Of a stretch of 64,000 nt of DNA, positions 42,055-49,209 are shown one piece after another. The translations under genes and the position numbers were made by a program. The notes beneath the pieces are model-generated. The model had not been told where the DNA came from. It was given only the letters and a program-made list of their open reading frames with translations, and did not search any database. The stretch covers positions 124,001 to 188,000 of the forward strand of contig NZ_SPQZ01000006.1 of NCBI RefSeq assembly GCF_004570845.1, given 5' to 3'. Position 1 is the first letter of the stretch; each line of letters begins with the position of its first letter. Origin of the DNA: Orlajensenia leifsoniae (GTDB lineage Bacteria; Actinomycetota; Actinomycetes; Actinomycetales; Microbacteriaceae).

Positions 42055-43194
42055 TCAGCTGCCGGCATCCGTCAGCGACGCAGCGAACTCCCGCATGCGC
42101 CGCGCCAACTCCTCGGGGATCTCAGCTGCAGTGAAGTGCCCACCCTCCTCAAGTCGGTCGAAGGTGCGGATCCCGGTGTAGTGCCGCCGCGCCAACGACT
42201 CGGGGTAGCCGCCCTCGTGCTTCTGGATCGCGATGGCGGCCGGCACCGACGTCGGCGGGATCGAGTCCGGCCTGTCGGCACCCTCGTAATACGGGCGGAA
42301 CGACGTGCCGATGCTCTGGGTAACCCAGTAGATCATCGCCTCGGTGAGAATGCGGTCGCGCGAGATGCGCCGCTCGACAGCGCTCGGGTCACCGGGCGGG
42401 GTGTCGCTCCACTCGACGAGCTTCTCGGCGAGCCAGGCCAGAAGGCCGGCGGGGGAGTCGTTCAATGCCGCGGCGAGGGTGTCGGGCCGGGTGTTCTGCA
42501 CGTGACCGTAGGCGCCGTCGGGCCCACCCTTGGCCGACAGCTCGTCGAAGAAGGCCTTCTCCCCGGGGTCGGTCAGCGCGTCACGCTCGTCATAGCTCGG
42601 GAAGTGCGCGCTCGTCGCCAGGATCCCGATCACCTGCTCGGGATGCTGCGCCGCGAGAAGGTCGCTGATGTTGGCCGTCACGTCCTCGCCGTACGTGATG
42701 TACCGCTCGTAGCCGAGCACCTCGGTCATCAGAGCATGCATCGTGTCGGCCAGCCGCGTCTCCGAGATCGGACCGTCGGCGTAGGGCGAGGAGAACGCGA
42801 AGCCGGGCAGGCTCGCGACGACGACGGTGAAGTCGGGCAGCTGATCGGCGAAGTCGAGTTGCAGAGCGAAGGTGTGCGGCCAGCCGTGCATGATCAGGAG
42901 CGTCGGTGCCTCGGCGGCGCCGGCTGCGGCATCCGTCGCCCGTCGATGCACGAAGTGCACCGCGGTGTCGTCGATCTGCGCGATGAACTGCGGATGGGAG
43001 TTGAGCCAGGCCTCACGCGCACGCCAGTCCCAGTCGAGCCACGTGTCGATGAGCTCGCGCAGATACGCCGAGCTCATGCCCGACGCCGGTTTGCGCGGCG
43101 AGTCGGGGAGCAGGCGGGTGCGCCTCAGGCGATCGCGAAGATCGTCGAGAACGTCGTCGGGAACATGGAGCTCGAATGCCTGTGGAGCGCTCAT
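42055..43194 (-). CDS. Epoxide hydrolase (EHN domain, alpha/beta hydrolase)
   Basis: A 379-residue protein starting at ATG 43194. An N-terminal EHN domain (FELHVPDDVLDDLRDRLRRTRL, WLDWDWRAREAWLNSHPQF) precedes the alpha/beta hydrolase fold. Active-site marks are the oxyanion HGWPHTF, the nucleophile region YGEDVTANIS in place of the usual GGDWG, tyrosines in SFRPYYEGAD, and catalytic His in EEGGHFTAAE. It opens epoxides to diols in the cytosol. The altered nucleophile elbow means activity should be tested. No cofactor. The gene is divergent from the dehydratase-VOC gene. Confidence 0.93.
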   Translation of the reverse strand: MSAPQAFELHVPDDVLDDLRDRLRRTRLLPDSPRKPASGMSSAYLRELIDTWLDWDWRAREAWLNSHPQFIAQIDDTAVHFVHRRATDAAAGAAEAPTLLIMHGWPHTFALQLDFADQLPDFTVVVASLPGFAFSSPYADGPISETRLADTMHALMTEVLGYERYITYGEDVTANISDLLAAQHPEQVIGILATSAHFPSYDERDALTDPGEKAFFDELSAKGGPDGAYGHVQNTRPDTLAAALNDSPAGLLAWLAEKLVEWSDTPPGDPSAVERRISRDRILTEAMIYWVTQSIGTSFRPYYEGADRPDSIPPTSVPAAIAIQKHEGGYPESLARRHYTGIRTFDRLEEGGHFTAAEIPEELARRMREFAASLTDAGS

Positions 43195-43262
43195 TCACGC
43201 AAGCTACTCCGCCCCACCGACACGCTCTTGCCGCTGTCGGCGGCTACAGGGAGCATGGGCTC

Positions 43263-43982
43263 ATGGCCGCCGAGAAGATCACCCCGCAGCAGTTCTCCGA
43301 AGCCGATGGCGTCGACGACTGGCGGGTGCTCTACTGGGGCGCGCACGCATTCTTCCGCGCCGAATCCGCCGAGCCGTACGCGCAGGGCGCCGCCTTCGTC
43401 GCGGACATCGCTGAGCTCGTGGCCGACGACCGGCACGACCCCGACGTCGACCTGAGGCGAGAAGGTGTGGCGGTGAAGCTCGTCACTCGCGGCATCCGGG
43501 ATCTCAGCACGCGTGATCTCGAGCTGGCGAGGGCGATCTCCGCGGCCGCCGCGCAGCGGGGACTGGTGGCCGACCCGAGCAGGATCCAGGTCCTGCAGGT
43601 GGCCATCGCCTCGGTTCCGGATGCCGCGGTGCTGCCGTTCTGGCAGGCGGCGCTCGGTTACGTGAGGCCGAACGAGACGCATCTCGTCGACCCGCTGCGG
43701 CGAAACTCGTCGTTCTTCCTGCAGGACGAGATGCCGGCCGATCGCCCTCGCCGCGGGCGGATGCATATCGACGTGGCCGTGCCGCACGACCAGGTGCGCG
43801 CCCGCATCGACGCGATCGTCGCCGCCGGTGGACGCATCGCCGACGACAGCGAGGCACCCGAGTGGTGGACCCTCGCCGACGCCGAGAACCACGGCGTCGA
43901 CATCACCACCTGGTGGGGTCGCGACTCGGTACGCCTGGAGGAGCAACGCGAGGAAGGCGGCACCCAGCAGCGCGACGGCTGA
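43263..43982 (+). CDS. Pterin dehydratase-like domain fused to VOC domain
   Basis: A 239-residue protein starting at ATG 43263. Residues 1-105 match pterin-4a-carbinolamine dehydratase (ITPQQFSEADGVDDWRVL, DIAELVADDRHDPDVDL, VKLVTRGIRDLSTRDLELARAI), where the typical HHP motif is replaced by RHDPDV. Residues 110-225 are a VOC domain (VLPFWQAALGYV, GRMHIDVAVPHDQVRARIDA, NHGVDITTWWG). The fusion is known in actinobacterial annotations but not characterised as far as I recall. The altered catalytic histidines suggest a different or lost dehydratase activity. Confidence 0.9.
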   Translation: MAAEKITPQQFSEADGVDDWRVLYWGAHAFFRAESAEPYAQGAAFVADIAELVADDRHDPDVDLRREGVAVKLVTRGIRDLSTRDLELARAISAAAAQRGLVADPSRIQVLQVAIASVPDAAVLPFWQAALGYVRPNETHLVDPLRRNSSFFLQDEMPADRPRRGRMHIDVAVPHDQVRARIDAIVAAGGRIADDSEAPEWWTLADAENHGVDITTWWGRDSVRLEEQREEGGTQQRDG

Positions 43983-43988
43983 TCCCGC

Positions 43989-44555
43989 CTACTCGGCCGC
44001 CGCCCGGATATCGGCGACCAGCTCGGGAAGCCCATCCGTGAAGACGTGCCCGCCGTGGTCTAGTCGACGCACCTCGGCGCCGGCCAGCTCGCGGGCGTAG
44101 AGGTCGAGGTGGTCGGCCGGCACCACGTCGTCGTCGCTGCTCTGATAGAGGAAGATCGGCAGCCCGGCCGGCAGTCTGCTGCCGAAGCCGTCGGGCAGCA
44201 CGAACTCCTCGAGCTCGCTGCCCCAGTAGGGCGTGGCCACGAGGAAGAGCGCGCTGAGGGAGGCATCCGTCGCCCCCTCCGCGAGAACCTTCAGCAGCAC
44301 CGACGCCCCGAGTGAATGGCCGACGACCAGCAGCGGACCCGTGGCACCGTCCAGCAGTCGCACGACCTCGGCCTTCCACGCGGCGTAGTGCGGATCGTCG
44401 GGCTCGGGCATGATCGGGAAGTCGACGGCGAAGGTCGATCCGAGTTCCGTGCGCAGTGCCTCGACGAGGTTCGAACTGCCCTCGCCGGCATCCTGCGGCC
44501 CGGCACTGTGGATGAAGAGCACGCGGGCGGGGGTCTTGTGGGGTTCGCCGCTCAT
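43989..44555 (-). CDS. Alpha/beta hydrolase (RBBP9/YdeN type)
   Basis: A 188-residue protein starting at ATG 44555. N-terminal RVLFIHSAGPQD, nucleophile elbow VVGHSLGASVLL (Ser in GHSLG), then acid SSDDDVVPADHLDLYA and final DHGGHVFTDG give a complete Ser-Asp-His triad. The short length matches the serine hydrolase family RBBP9/YdeN. Substrate unknown. It ends 6 bp from the convergent dehydratase-VOC gene. Confidence 0.92.
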   Translation of the reverse strand: MSGEPHKTPARVLFIHSAGPQDAGEGSSNLVEALRTELGSTFAVDFPIMPEPDDPHYAAWKAEVVRLLDGATGPLLVVGHSLGASVLLKVLAEGATDASLSALFLVATPYWGSELEEFVLPDGFGSRLPAGLPIFLYQSSDDDVVPADHLDLYARELAGAEVRRLDHGGHVFTDGLPELVADIRAAAE

Positions 44556-44713
44556 GTGAGGGCTCCTTCCTCCGGCTGACGGTGGCGCTCAGCTGGTGAT
44601 GGGGGCACTGTACTGCGCATCGGGTGGTGCCTTCCACCCCTCCCCATGGCAGTGCGATGGGTCTACCGTCGAAGAACGCGACGATGCGACGACGATGATG
44701 CGGAGCTTCCATC

Positions 44714-45193
44714 ATGCCCACGACTGCCATGACCTGCATCCTGTTCGAGGGACCTCTCGACGAGGCCGCCGAGTTCTACACCTCGCTGGTGCCCGACTCG
44801 GAGATCCTCAACATCGACCCCTGGCCGGAGGGATCCGACCACGCCGGGGAGCCGCTCGTGGTCGACTTCACCGTGGCGGGTGCCCGCTACCAACTGATCG
44901 CGGGCGGCCCGGATGTCGCGCTGACCCAGCTGGTCTCGATCAAGCTCGAGGTCGACGACCAGGCCGAGGTCGATCGCCTGTGGGACGCCCTCGTCGCCGA
45001 CGGCGGCGAGCCCAGTCGGTGCGGCTGGCTTACCGACAAGTACGGTCTCTCCTGGCAGCTGGTTCCCCGCGGTTTCACCGAGTTGATGGCGACGACGGAT
45101 GCCGACCTCAAAGAGCGGTTGTTCAAGGCGATGCTCACCATGAACAAGCTCGAGATGCCGGTCTTCGAGGCGATCGCCGCGGGCGAGGCCTGA
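44714..45193 (+). CDS. PhnB-like VOC protein
   Basis: A 159-residue protein starting at ATG 44714. It starts TTAMTCILFEGPLDEAAEFYTSLVPDS and has AEVDRLWDALVADGGEPSRCGWLTDKYGLSWQLVP, which is the pattern of PhnB/3-demethylubiquinone-9-methyltransferase-like VOC proteins. The domain has no methyltransferase fold. The family function is unclear. It lies 38 bp upstream of the KTSC gene in the same direction. Confidence 0.92.
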   Translation: MPTTAMTCILFEGPLDEAAEFYTSLVPDSEILNIDPWPEGSDHAGEPLVVDFTVAGARYQLIAGGPDVALTQLVSIKLEVDDQAEVDRLWDALVADGGEPSRCGWLTDKYGLSWQLVPRGFTELMATTDADLKERLFKAMLTMNKLEMPVFEAIAAGEA

Positions 45194-45231
45194 TACGCCC
45201 GAGGCCTTGAGTTGACGGAGGCGCCCGAGAC

Positions 45232-45444
45232 ATGAAGCTCCACCGAGTCGACTCGAGCGGCATCCGCGCGCTCGGATACGATCCCGATCGTGAGCTGCTC
45301 TGCGTGCAGTACGACACTGGGTCGGTCTACGAGTACTCCGGCGTGCCGGAGGATCTCTACCGCCGCATGATCGCCGCGCAGCCGCACCCGTGGTCGCACT
45401 ACGGCGAAGAGGTCAAGTCGTACCCCAGCCGGAGGGTGCGCTGA
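45232..45444 (+). CDS. KTSC domain protein
   Basis: A 70-residue protein starting at ATG 45232. Single KTSC domain: SSGIRALGYDPDRELLCVQYDTGSVYEYSGVPEDLYRRMI, ending SRR. This small beta-hairpin-rich domain is common in bacteria and phages and has been linked to nucleic acid processing in some contexts, without a firm function. Length is normal for stand-alone KTSC. The last gene of the pair is followed by a strong hairpin. Confidence 0.9.
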   Translation: MKLHRVDSSGIRALGYDPDRELLCVQYDTGSVYEYSGVPEDLYRRMIAAQPHPWSHYGEEVKSYPSRRVR

Positions 45445-45462
45445 GCTTTCGCAGCTCGGCAT

Positions 45463-45492
45463 CGTCGCCGAAGGGTCAGTGTTTCGGCGACG
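45463..45492. terminator. Bidirectional hairpin terminator
   Basis: A perfect 10-bp stem CGTCGCCGAA / TTCGGCGACG (45463-45472, 45483-45492) lies between the KTSC gene and the convergent HNH gene. A second palindrome, TGGCCTCGAGGCCA, is at 45511-45524. Confidence 0.75.
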
Positions 45493-45533
45493 CCTTCGGT
45501 ATGAGGCTGATGGCCTCGAGGCCATGAGGGCCT

Positions 45534-46925
45534 TCACGCGGCGGCCGATCTCGGCAGGCTGAACCTGGCTTTGCCGCCGAGTCGGGGTACTTGGTCGGGG
45601 TCGACGTGGGGTGGTGGGATGAACCACACTTCGGTCGGGGTGGCGTGGATGTTCCAGCCGTCGCGGTGGATCATGTGGTGGCAGAAGCTGCAGAGCAGTA
45701 CCCCGTTGGTGATGTCGGTTGGGCCGTGATGTCGTTTCCACCAGCGGATGTGGTGGGCGTGGGTGTAGTTGATGTTCTGTCCGCAGCTGGCGCATCCGCC
45801 GTCCCGTTCGTGCAGGGCGAGGCGTTGCGTCTTGGTGAACAGGCGTGCTGTGCGGCCGACGTCGAGGGGCACGCTGTCGGTGCCGAGGACCATCGGGATG
45901 AGGTCGGCGGATGCGGCCAGGCGTCGGATGGTTCCGGCTGAGACGGGTTGGTCGATGCCGTCGATGCTGCCCGACCCGAGCCCGGTACGGAGGGCGTCCA
46001 GGTCGATGCGGGTCACGGTGGTGACGGCGGCGAGTGGGGCGATCGTCTGGGTGCAGCCGAGCACGTGACGCATGATCTCGACCAGCGCGTCAGCCTGACG
46101 CTGCGGAATGCTGCGGTCATCGGTGATGACCGGTTCATCGTCAGCACGGGCACTTTTGGCGCGCAGCCCGTCGGAGACGAGTGCCTCGATGGCCGTCGTC
46201 ACGAGTGACGCCGATTCCGGGTCGAGGCGAGCAGTCAGCTCGGTCATCCCGTGGCGGTTCTCCCGGATAGTCAACGACCGCCCCAACCAGCGCTCCTCAT
46301 CACGCAGATCCGCACCATCGGGATCGAGCCGCGCCTCGGCCTGCTTGATGACCCGCAAAAGCAGGCTCAACGGCAGCTCGGCTGCACGCTCGGCGAGGAT
46401 CTTCTCGATGCCCTCGACCACGGCGGCATCCGCTCGGGGTGCCACCCGGTCGAGCATTCCGGTGATCGCTCCTGCCGCGTCGACGCTGATGAGGCCGGCG
46501 TCCAGTGCGGCGGCGACGTGGGGATGCCGTGCCGGGCGAGCCTGGCCGCTGAAGTCCTGACGGGATGCCGTCGCTGCCCCCACCGCGAGTAACCGCGCCG
46601 CCTCGCCCGTGCTGCCCCCGGTCGACGATGCGAGCAGCCGGGTCGGGGTGGAGAACCCGTTCTTCTTCGCCAACCCCTCGGTACCGAACTCGGGACCCGA
46701 GCGTCGGCCGACCTCTCCCGCTGCCCGCACCAGAAGAGCATCAGTGGTGCGACGGAGTCGGGTGAGAGCATCCGTCACCGACACCAGACCGGAACCGCTC
46801 ATCAGCTCGAAGGATCCCTGCGCATCAGACGGCAGCACGCCGAACGCGGGCAGAGCGCCCGCCCATACGGCGGCCAGCGCTGCAACATCCTGCTGCAACG
46901 AAGCCAACGGTGTCGGGGTTTCCAT
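45534..46925 (-). CDS. DUF222 and HNH endonuclease domain protein (13E12 family)
   Basis: A 463-residue protein starting at ATG 46925. The first ~300 residues are the DUF222 helical region (RLRRTTDALLVRAAGEVGRR, RDEERWLGRSLTIREN). The C-terminal HNH nuclease domain has two zinc-type pairs (CASCG and CSFCHH) and HAHHIRWWKRHHGPTDITN. This multi-copy family is a hallmark of actinobacterial genomes, often seen near mobile elements and once called 13E12 repeats. Whether it acts as a homing-type or defence nuclease is unknown. The AT-rich 220-bp upstream gap (46926-47151) probably holds its promoter. Confidence 0.95.
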   Translation of the reverse strand: METPTPLASLQQDVAALAAVWAGALPAFGVLPSDAQGSFELMSGSGLVSVTDALTRLRRTTDALLVRAAGEVGRRSGPEFGTEGLAKKNGFSTPTRLLASSTGGSTGEAARLLAVGAATASRQDFSGQARPARHPHVAAALDAGLISVDAAGAITGMLDRVAPRADAAVVEGIEKILAERAAELPLSLLLRVIKQAEARLDPDGADLRDEERWLGRSLTIRENRHGMTELTARLDPESASLVTTAIEALVSDGLRAKSARADDEPVITDDRSIPQRQADALVEIMRHVLGCTQTIAPLAAVTTVTRIDLDALRTGLGSGSIDGIDQPVSAGTIRRLAASADLIPMVLGTDSVPLDVGRTARLFTKTQRLALHERDGGCASCGQNINYTHAHHIRWWKRHHGPTDITNGVLLCSFCHHMIHRDGWNIHATPTEVWFIPPPHVDPDQVPRLGGKARFSLPRSAAA

Positions 46926-47151
46926 ACCTTGATACTCGCAGCACCCACCGACACTGCCGGCGCGTTTTTCACCGTTTGATCAGGTTTTTCGAAAGAATTT
47001 TCTGTGGAATCAAGTGCTGCGAACGAGGGCTGTGGAGGAGTGCCGGAATCCCCTCAGCCCCTCAGCCCCTCAGCCGGCAGCCGCCCCGCGCACCCGCCCC
47101 GGCCCGTTGCAGAGTTTGAGCGAACGCCACGGCGACCCGGTGGCATCGCGC

Positions 47152-47391
47152 TCAGATCAGGCGCGCCGGCGAACCGCACGCGGCAACCGCCTCGTCGGCA
47201 GTCAGCAGCGTAAGCCCCTCGATACGGGCCCGGGCCAGCAGCATCCGATCGTGTGGATCCTTGTGCAGCGAAGGGAGCTCAGCGGCCACGATCGCGTGGG
47301 TGCCCCCGATGACGAGCTCCCCGTATCCGATATCGAGGAGGGCGCGCCGCAGAATGCGCGCAGTGGCGGTGAAGTGCACCGGGCCGCCCAT
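47152..47391 (-). pseudogene. VapC-type PIN toxin remnant (C-terminal half)
   Basis: The 79 residues from 47391 (MGGPVHFTATARILRR) onward match the C-terminal half of VapC-like PIN toxins: ALLDIGYGELVIGG, AIVAAELPSLHKDPHDRMLLARA and EGLTLLTADEAV. The DPHDRML stretch carries the third conserved acidic residue and its following Asp. The N-terminal half, with the first catalytic Asp of the usual LLLDTHVLLW, is absent, and no antitoxin gene is adjacent. The upstream end runs into the start of the membrane-protein gene. Likely an inactive fragment. Confidence 0.7.
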
Positions 47392-47440
47392 GCGTCGTCG
47401 GTAAGGTCGGAGGCATGGGGGCGTGGGAGGCATGGGGGAG

Positions 47441-47983
47441 ATGAAGAAGAAGCGAACGCGGGCGCCCGCCGTCAAACGCACGGGCAGCTATCGCTTCACC
47501 CCGCGGTTCATCTCGGTGACCACCCGCGTGCTGATGGGGGTGCTGCTGGGAATGGTCGCGCTCGGCTTCATCCTGGGGTTCATCAGCGACGGCGTCGCGG
47601 GCGAGGCGGGCGAAACCCTCGGGACCATCGCGCTCGGCCTCATCCTGGGCGGCTTCCTCCTGCCTCTGCTGGTCGCCGCCGTCCTCGGCGGCGAGGCCAT
47701 CATGGCCGGCGGTGGCATCATCGGCTTCCTGCTGATCGTCGGTCTGGTCATGACTGCCGCCGGATCCACCGAGATCGGCCGTGACTTCGTCGGCGACGAG
47801 TGGATGCCGGGGCTGTTCTCGGGCGGCATCATCCTGTCGGTCCTCGCCGTCGCGGGCTTCTGGGTCATCGGCTGGATCATGAAGGTGCCGATGTGGATCC
47901 TCGGATCCCGCCGGACCTATCAGAGAACGGATGCCGCAGAGTCGACAGACGTCGATCCGGCACGTTCTGTGCGGCGTCGCTGA
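47441..47983 (+). CDS. Four-helix membrane protein of unknown function
   Basis: A 180-residue protein if the ATG at 47441 is used; ATG 47432 and GTG 47423 are in-frame alternatives. A basic N-terminus (KKKRTRAPAVKR) is followed by four hydrophobic helices (VLMGVLLGMVALGFILGFI, GLILGGFLLPLLVAAVL, GIIGFLLIVGLVMTAAG, GIILSVLAVAGFWVIGWIM) and a polar tail. No motif of a transporter or enzyme family is recognised. It diverges from the vapC remnant. Confidence 0.8.
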   Translation: MKKKRTRAPAVKRTGSYRFTPRFISVTTRVLMGVLLGMVALGFILGFISDGVAGEAGETLGTIALGLILGGFLLPLLVAAVLGGEAIMAGGGIIGFLLIVGLVMTAAGSTEIGRDFVGDEWMPGLFSGGIILSVLAVAGFWVIGWIMKVPMWILGSRRTYQRTDAAESTDVDPARSVRRR

Positions 47984-48078
47984 CGCTGAAGCCGCTGTCG
48001 GTCCCGCTGTCGCTGTCGCGGGACGTGCGCGGTCGCGGTGTCGTTCACTCTGAGGCACCGGATGCAACGCCTGCGTCC

Positions 48079-48831
48079 TCACACCCTCGCGACCGCCCAC
48101 CGGAACGAGTTGTGGAGCATGTAGCCGCCCTGCCCGTCGCGGAACGGGGCGGCGGCCGCCACGATCACCGCATGCAGCGAGGCCATCACGTCGGCGTCCT
48201 CCCCGAGCAGGATGCCGCGCACGAGAGTGACCTCGTCGGGCGCGAACCACGGCACGTCCACCACGCCGGAGTCCACGACCTCGAGCCCAGCAGCCGCGAG
48301 CGCCGTTTCGATGCCGCCGGTCGGCCGCAACGGGCCGTCGGGGTACGGCTCGTCGTCGCGGGCCTCGGCGATCGCGGCCTCGACAACGTCTATGTCGTTG
48401 AGGGCGGCCTCCGCCCAGTTGGACACGGCCACGAAACCGCCCGGCCGCACCACCCGGGCGAGTTCTCGAACTGCATCCGTCGTGTCATCGGCGAACTGGA
48501 GCGCGTTCACCGCCGTCGCCACATCGAAGGCTGCATCCGAGAAGGGAAGGTCTTCGATGTCGGCGAGCACGACGTCGGCGCCATCGCCGGCCCCCCGAGC
48601 GAGCGCGACCATGGCGGGGGCGGGATCGGCACCGACGGCATCCGCGCCGTGCTCGGCGAGCAGGCTGAGGAACTCACCGCTTCCGCAGCCCGCGTCGAGC
48701 ACGCGCGTTCCGGCCCCGATCGCCGCCGCCTCGACGAGGGCCCGTCGCGCCGGATCGGCGAACGATCCCCACAGCTCCGCCCAGCCCTGGGCGACCTGCG
48801 ACCACCCATCCGCGTCTGCGCCATCCACCAT
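48079..48831 (-). CDS. Class I SAM-dependent methyltransferase
   Basis: A 250-residue protein starting at ATG 48831 (MVDGADADGWSQ). Motif I is RVLDAGCGSGEFLSLLA, then the acidic residue in GADPAPAMVA, LADIEDLPFSDAAFDVATAVNALQF (motif II/III region) and RVVRPGGFVAVSNWAE. It belongs to the Methyltransf_11/25 group near ubiquinone/menaquinone-biosynthesis-like enzymes. The acceptor is unknown. The longer upstream frame lacks conserved features. Confidence 0.92.
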   Translation of the reverse strand: MVDGADADGWSQVAQGWAELWGSFADPARRALVEAAAIGAGTRVLDAGCGSGEFLSLLAEHGADAVGADPAPAMVALARGAGDGADVVLADIEDLPFSDAAFDVATAVNALQFADDTTDAVRELARVVRPGGFVAVSNWAEAALNDIDVVEAAIAEARDDEPYPDGPLRPTGGIETALAAAGLEVVDSGVVDVPWFAPDEVTLVRGILLGEDADVMASLHAVIVAAAAPFRDGQGGYMLHNSFRWAVARV

Positions 48832-48972
48832 GCGGCCACAGTATCTCGAAGAGAGCCCGCAGAACTCCCTGGCCTGAAACGGATGCCGCGGCCCGCGCGA
48901 CGCGGAGCGCGGCACTCTCGGTGGCCGCCCGTGGTGGAGGAGTGCGCTCCCCCTGTGTGAGGTGCCCTATAG

Positions 48973-48984
48973 GACAACGCTGTC
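48973..48984. promoter_or_regulatory. Candidate LacI-type operator 1
   Basis: GACAACGCTGTC within ATAGGACAACGCTGTCAG. It has the central CG-containing inverted repeat typical of LacI-family sites in actinobacteria, and its flank TAGGACAACG is repeated at operator 2. Confidence 0.5.
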
Positions 48985-49073
48985 AGAAATGCAACCCGAA
49001 TGCCGCCCGAACTGTGTGGTATGGGCGTACAGATGCGCGAAACACCTAGCGCGGATGTACCCCATTTCAATAG

Positions 49074-49086
49074 GACAACGTTGACA
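49074..49086. promoter_or_regulatory. Candidate LacI-type operator 2 overlapping a -35 box
   Basis: GACAACGTTGAC (49074-49085) inside AATAGGACAACGTTGACA, 101 bp from operator 1. TTGACA (49081-49086) could serve as the -35 box of the GH92 promoter, so a bound repressor would block it. No clear -10 is seen. No LacI gene is adjacent. Confidence 0.5.
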
Positions 49087-49209
49087 CACTCGTCATTCCA
49101 TAGTTGGGTAGGAGAACGGATGCCACGCGCATCCGTTTCTCCTGCTGTTCAGTGTCGACAGACCCGTGCGGCGGAGCGTCCAGCCGTCACCACGCGTCAA
49201 GGAGGACCG

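Larger units (their letters stand above)
48832..49209. other. 378-bp intergenic region upstream of GH92 gene
   Basis: It holds two LacI-operator-like palindromes (48973 and 49074), a TTGACA box within the second, and a 23-bp sequence (48878-48900) that recurs after the GH92 gene at 52266-52288. No gene is supported in this stretch. Confidence 0.6.

Noticed and set aside
47279-48250. Minus-strand frame opposite the four-helix membrane protein
   Set aside because: Arg/Asp-rich antisense shadow; the hydrophobic helices in the plus frame are the real signal.
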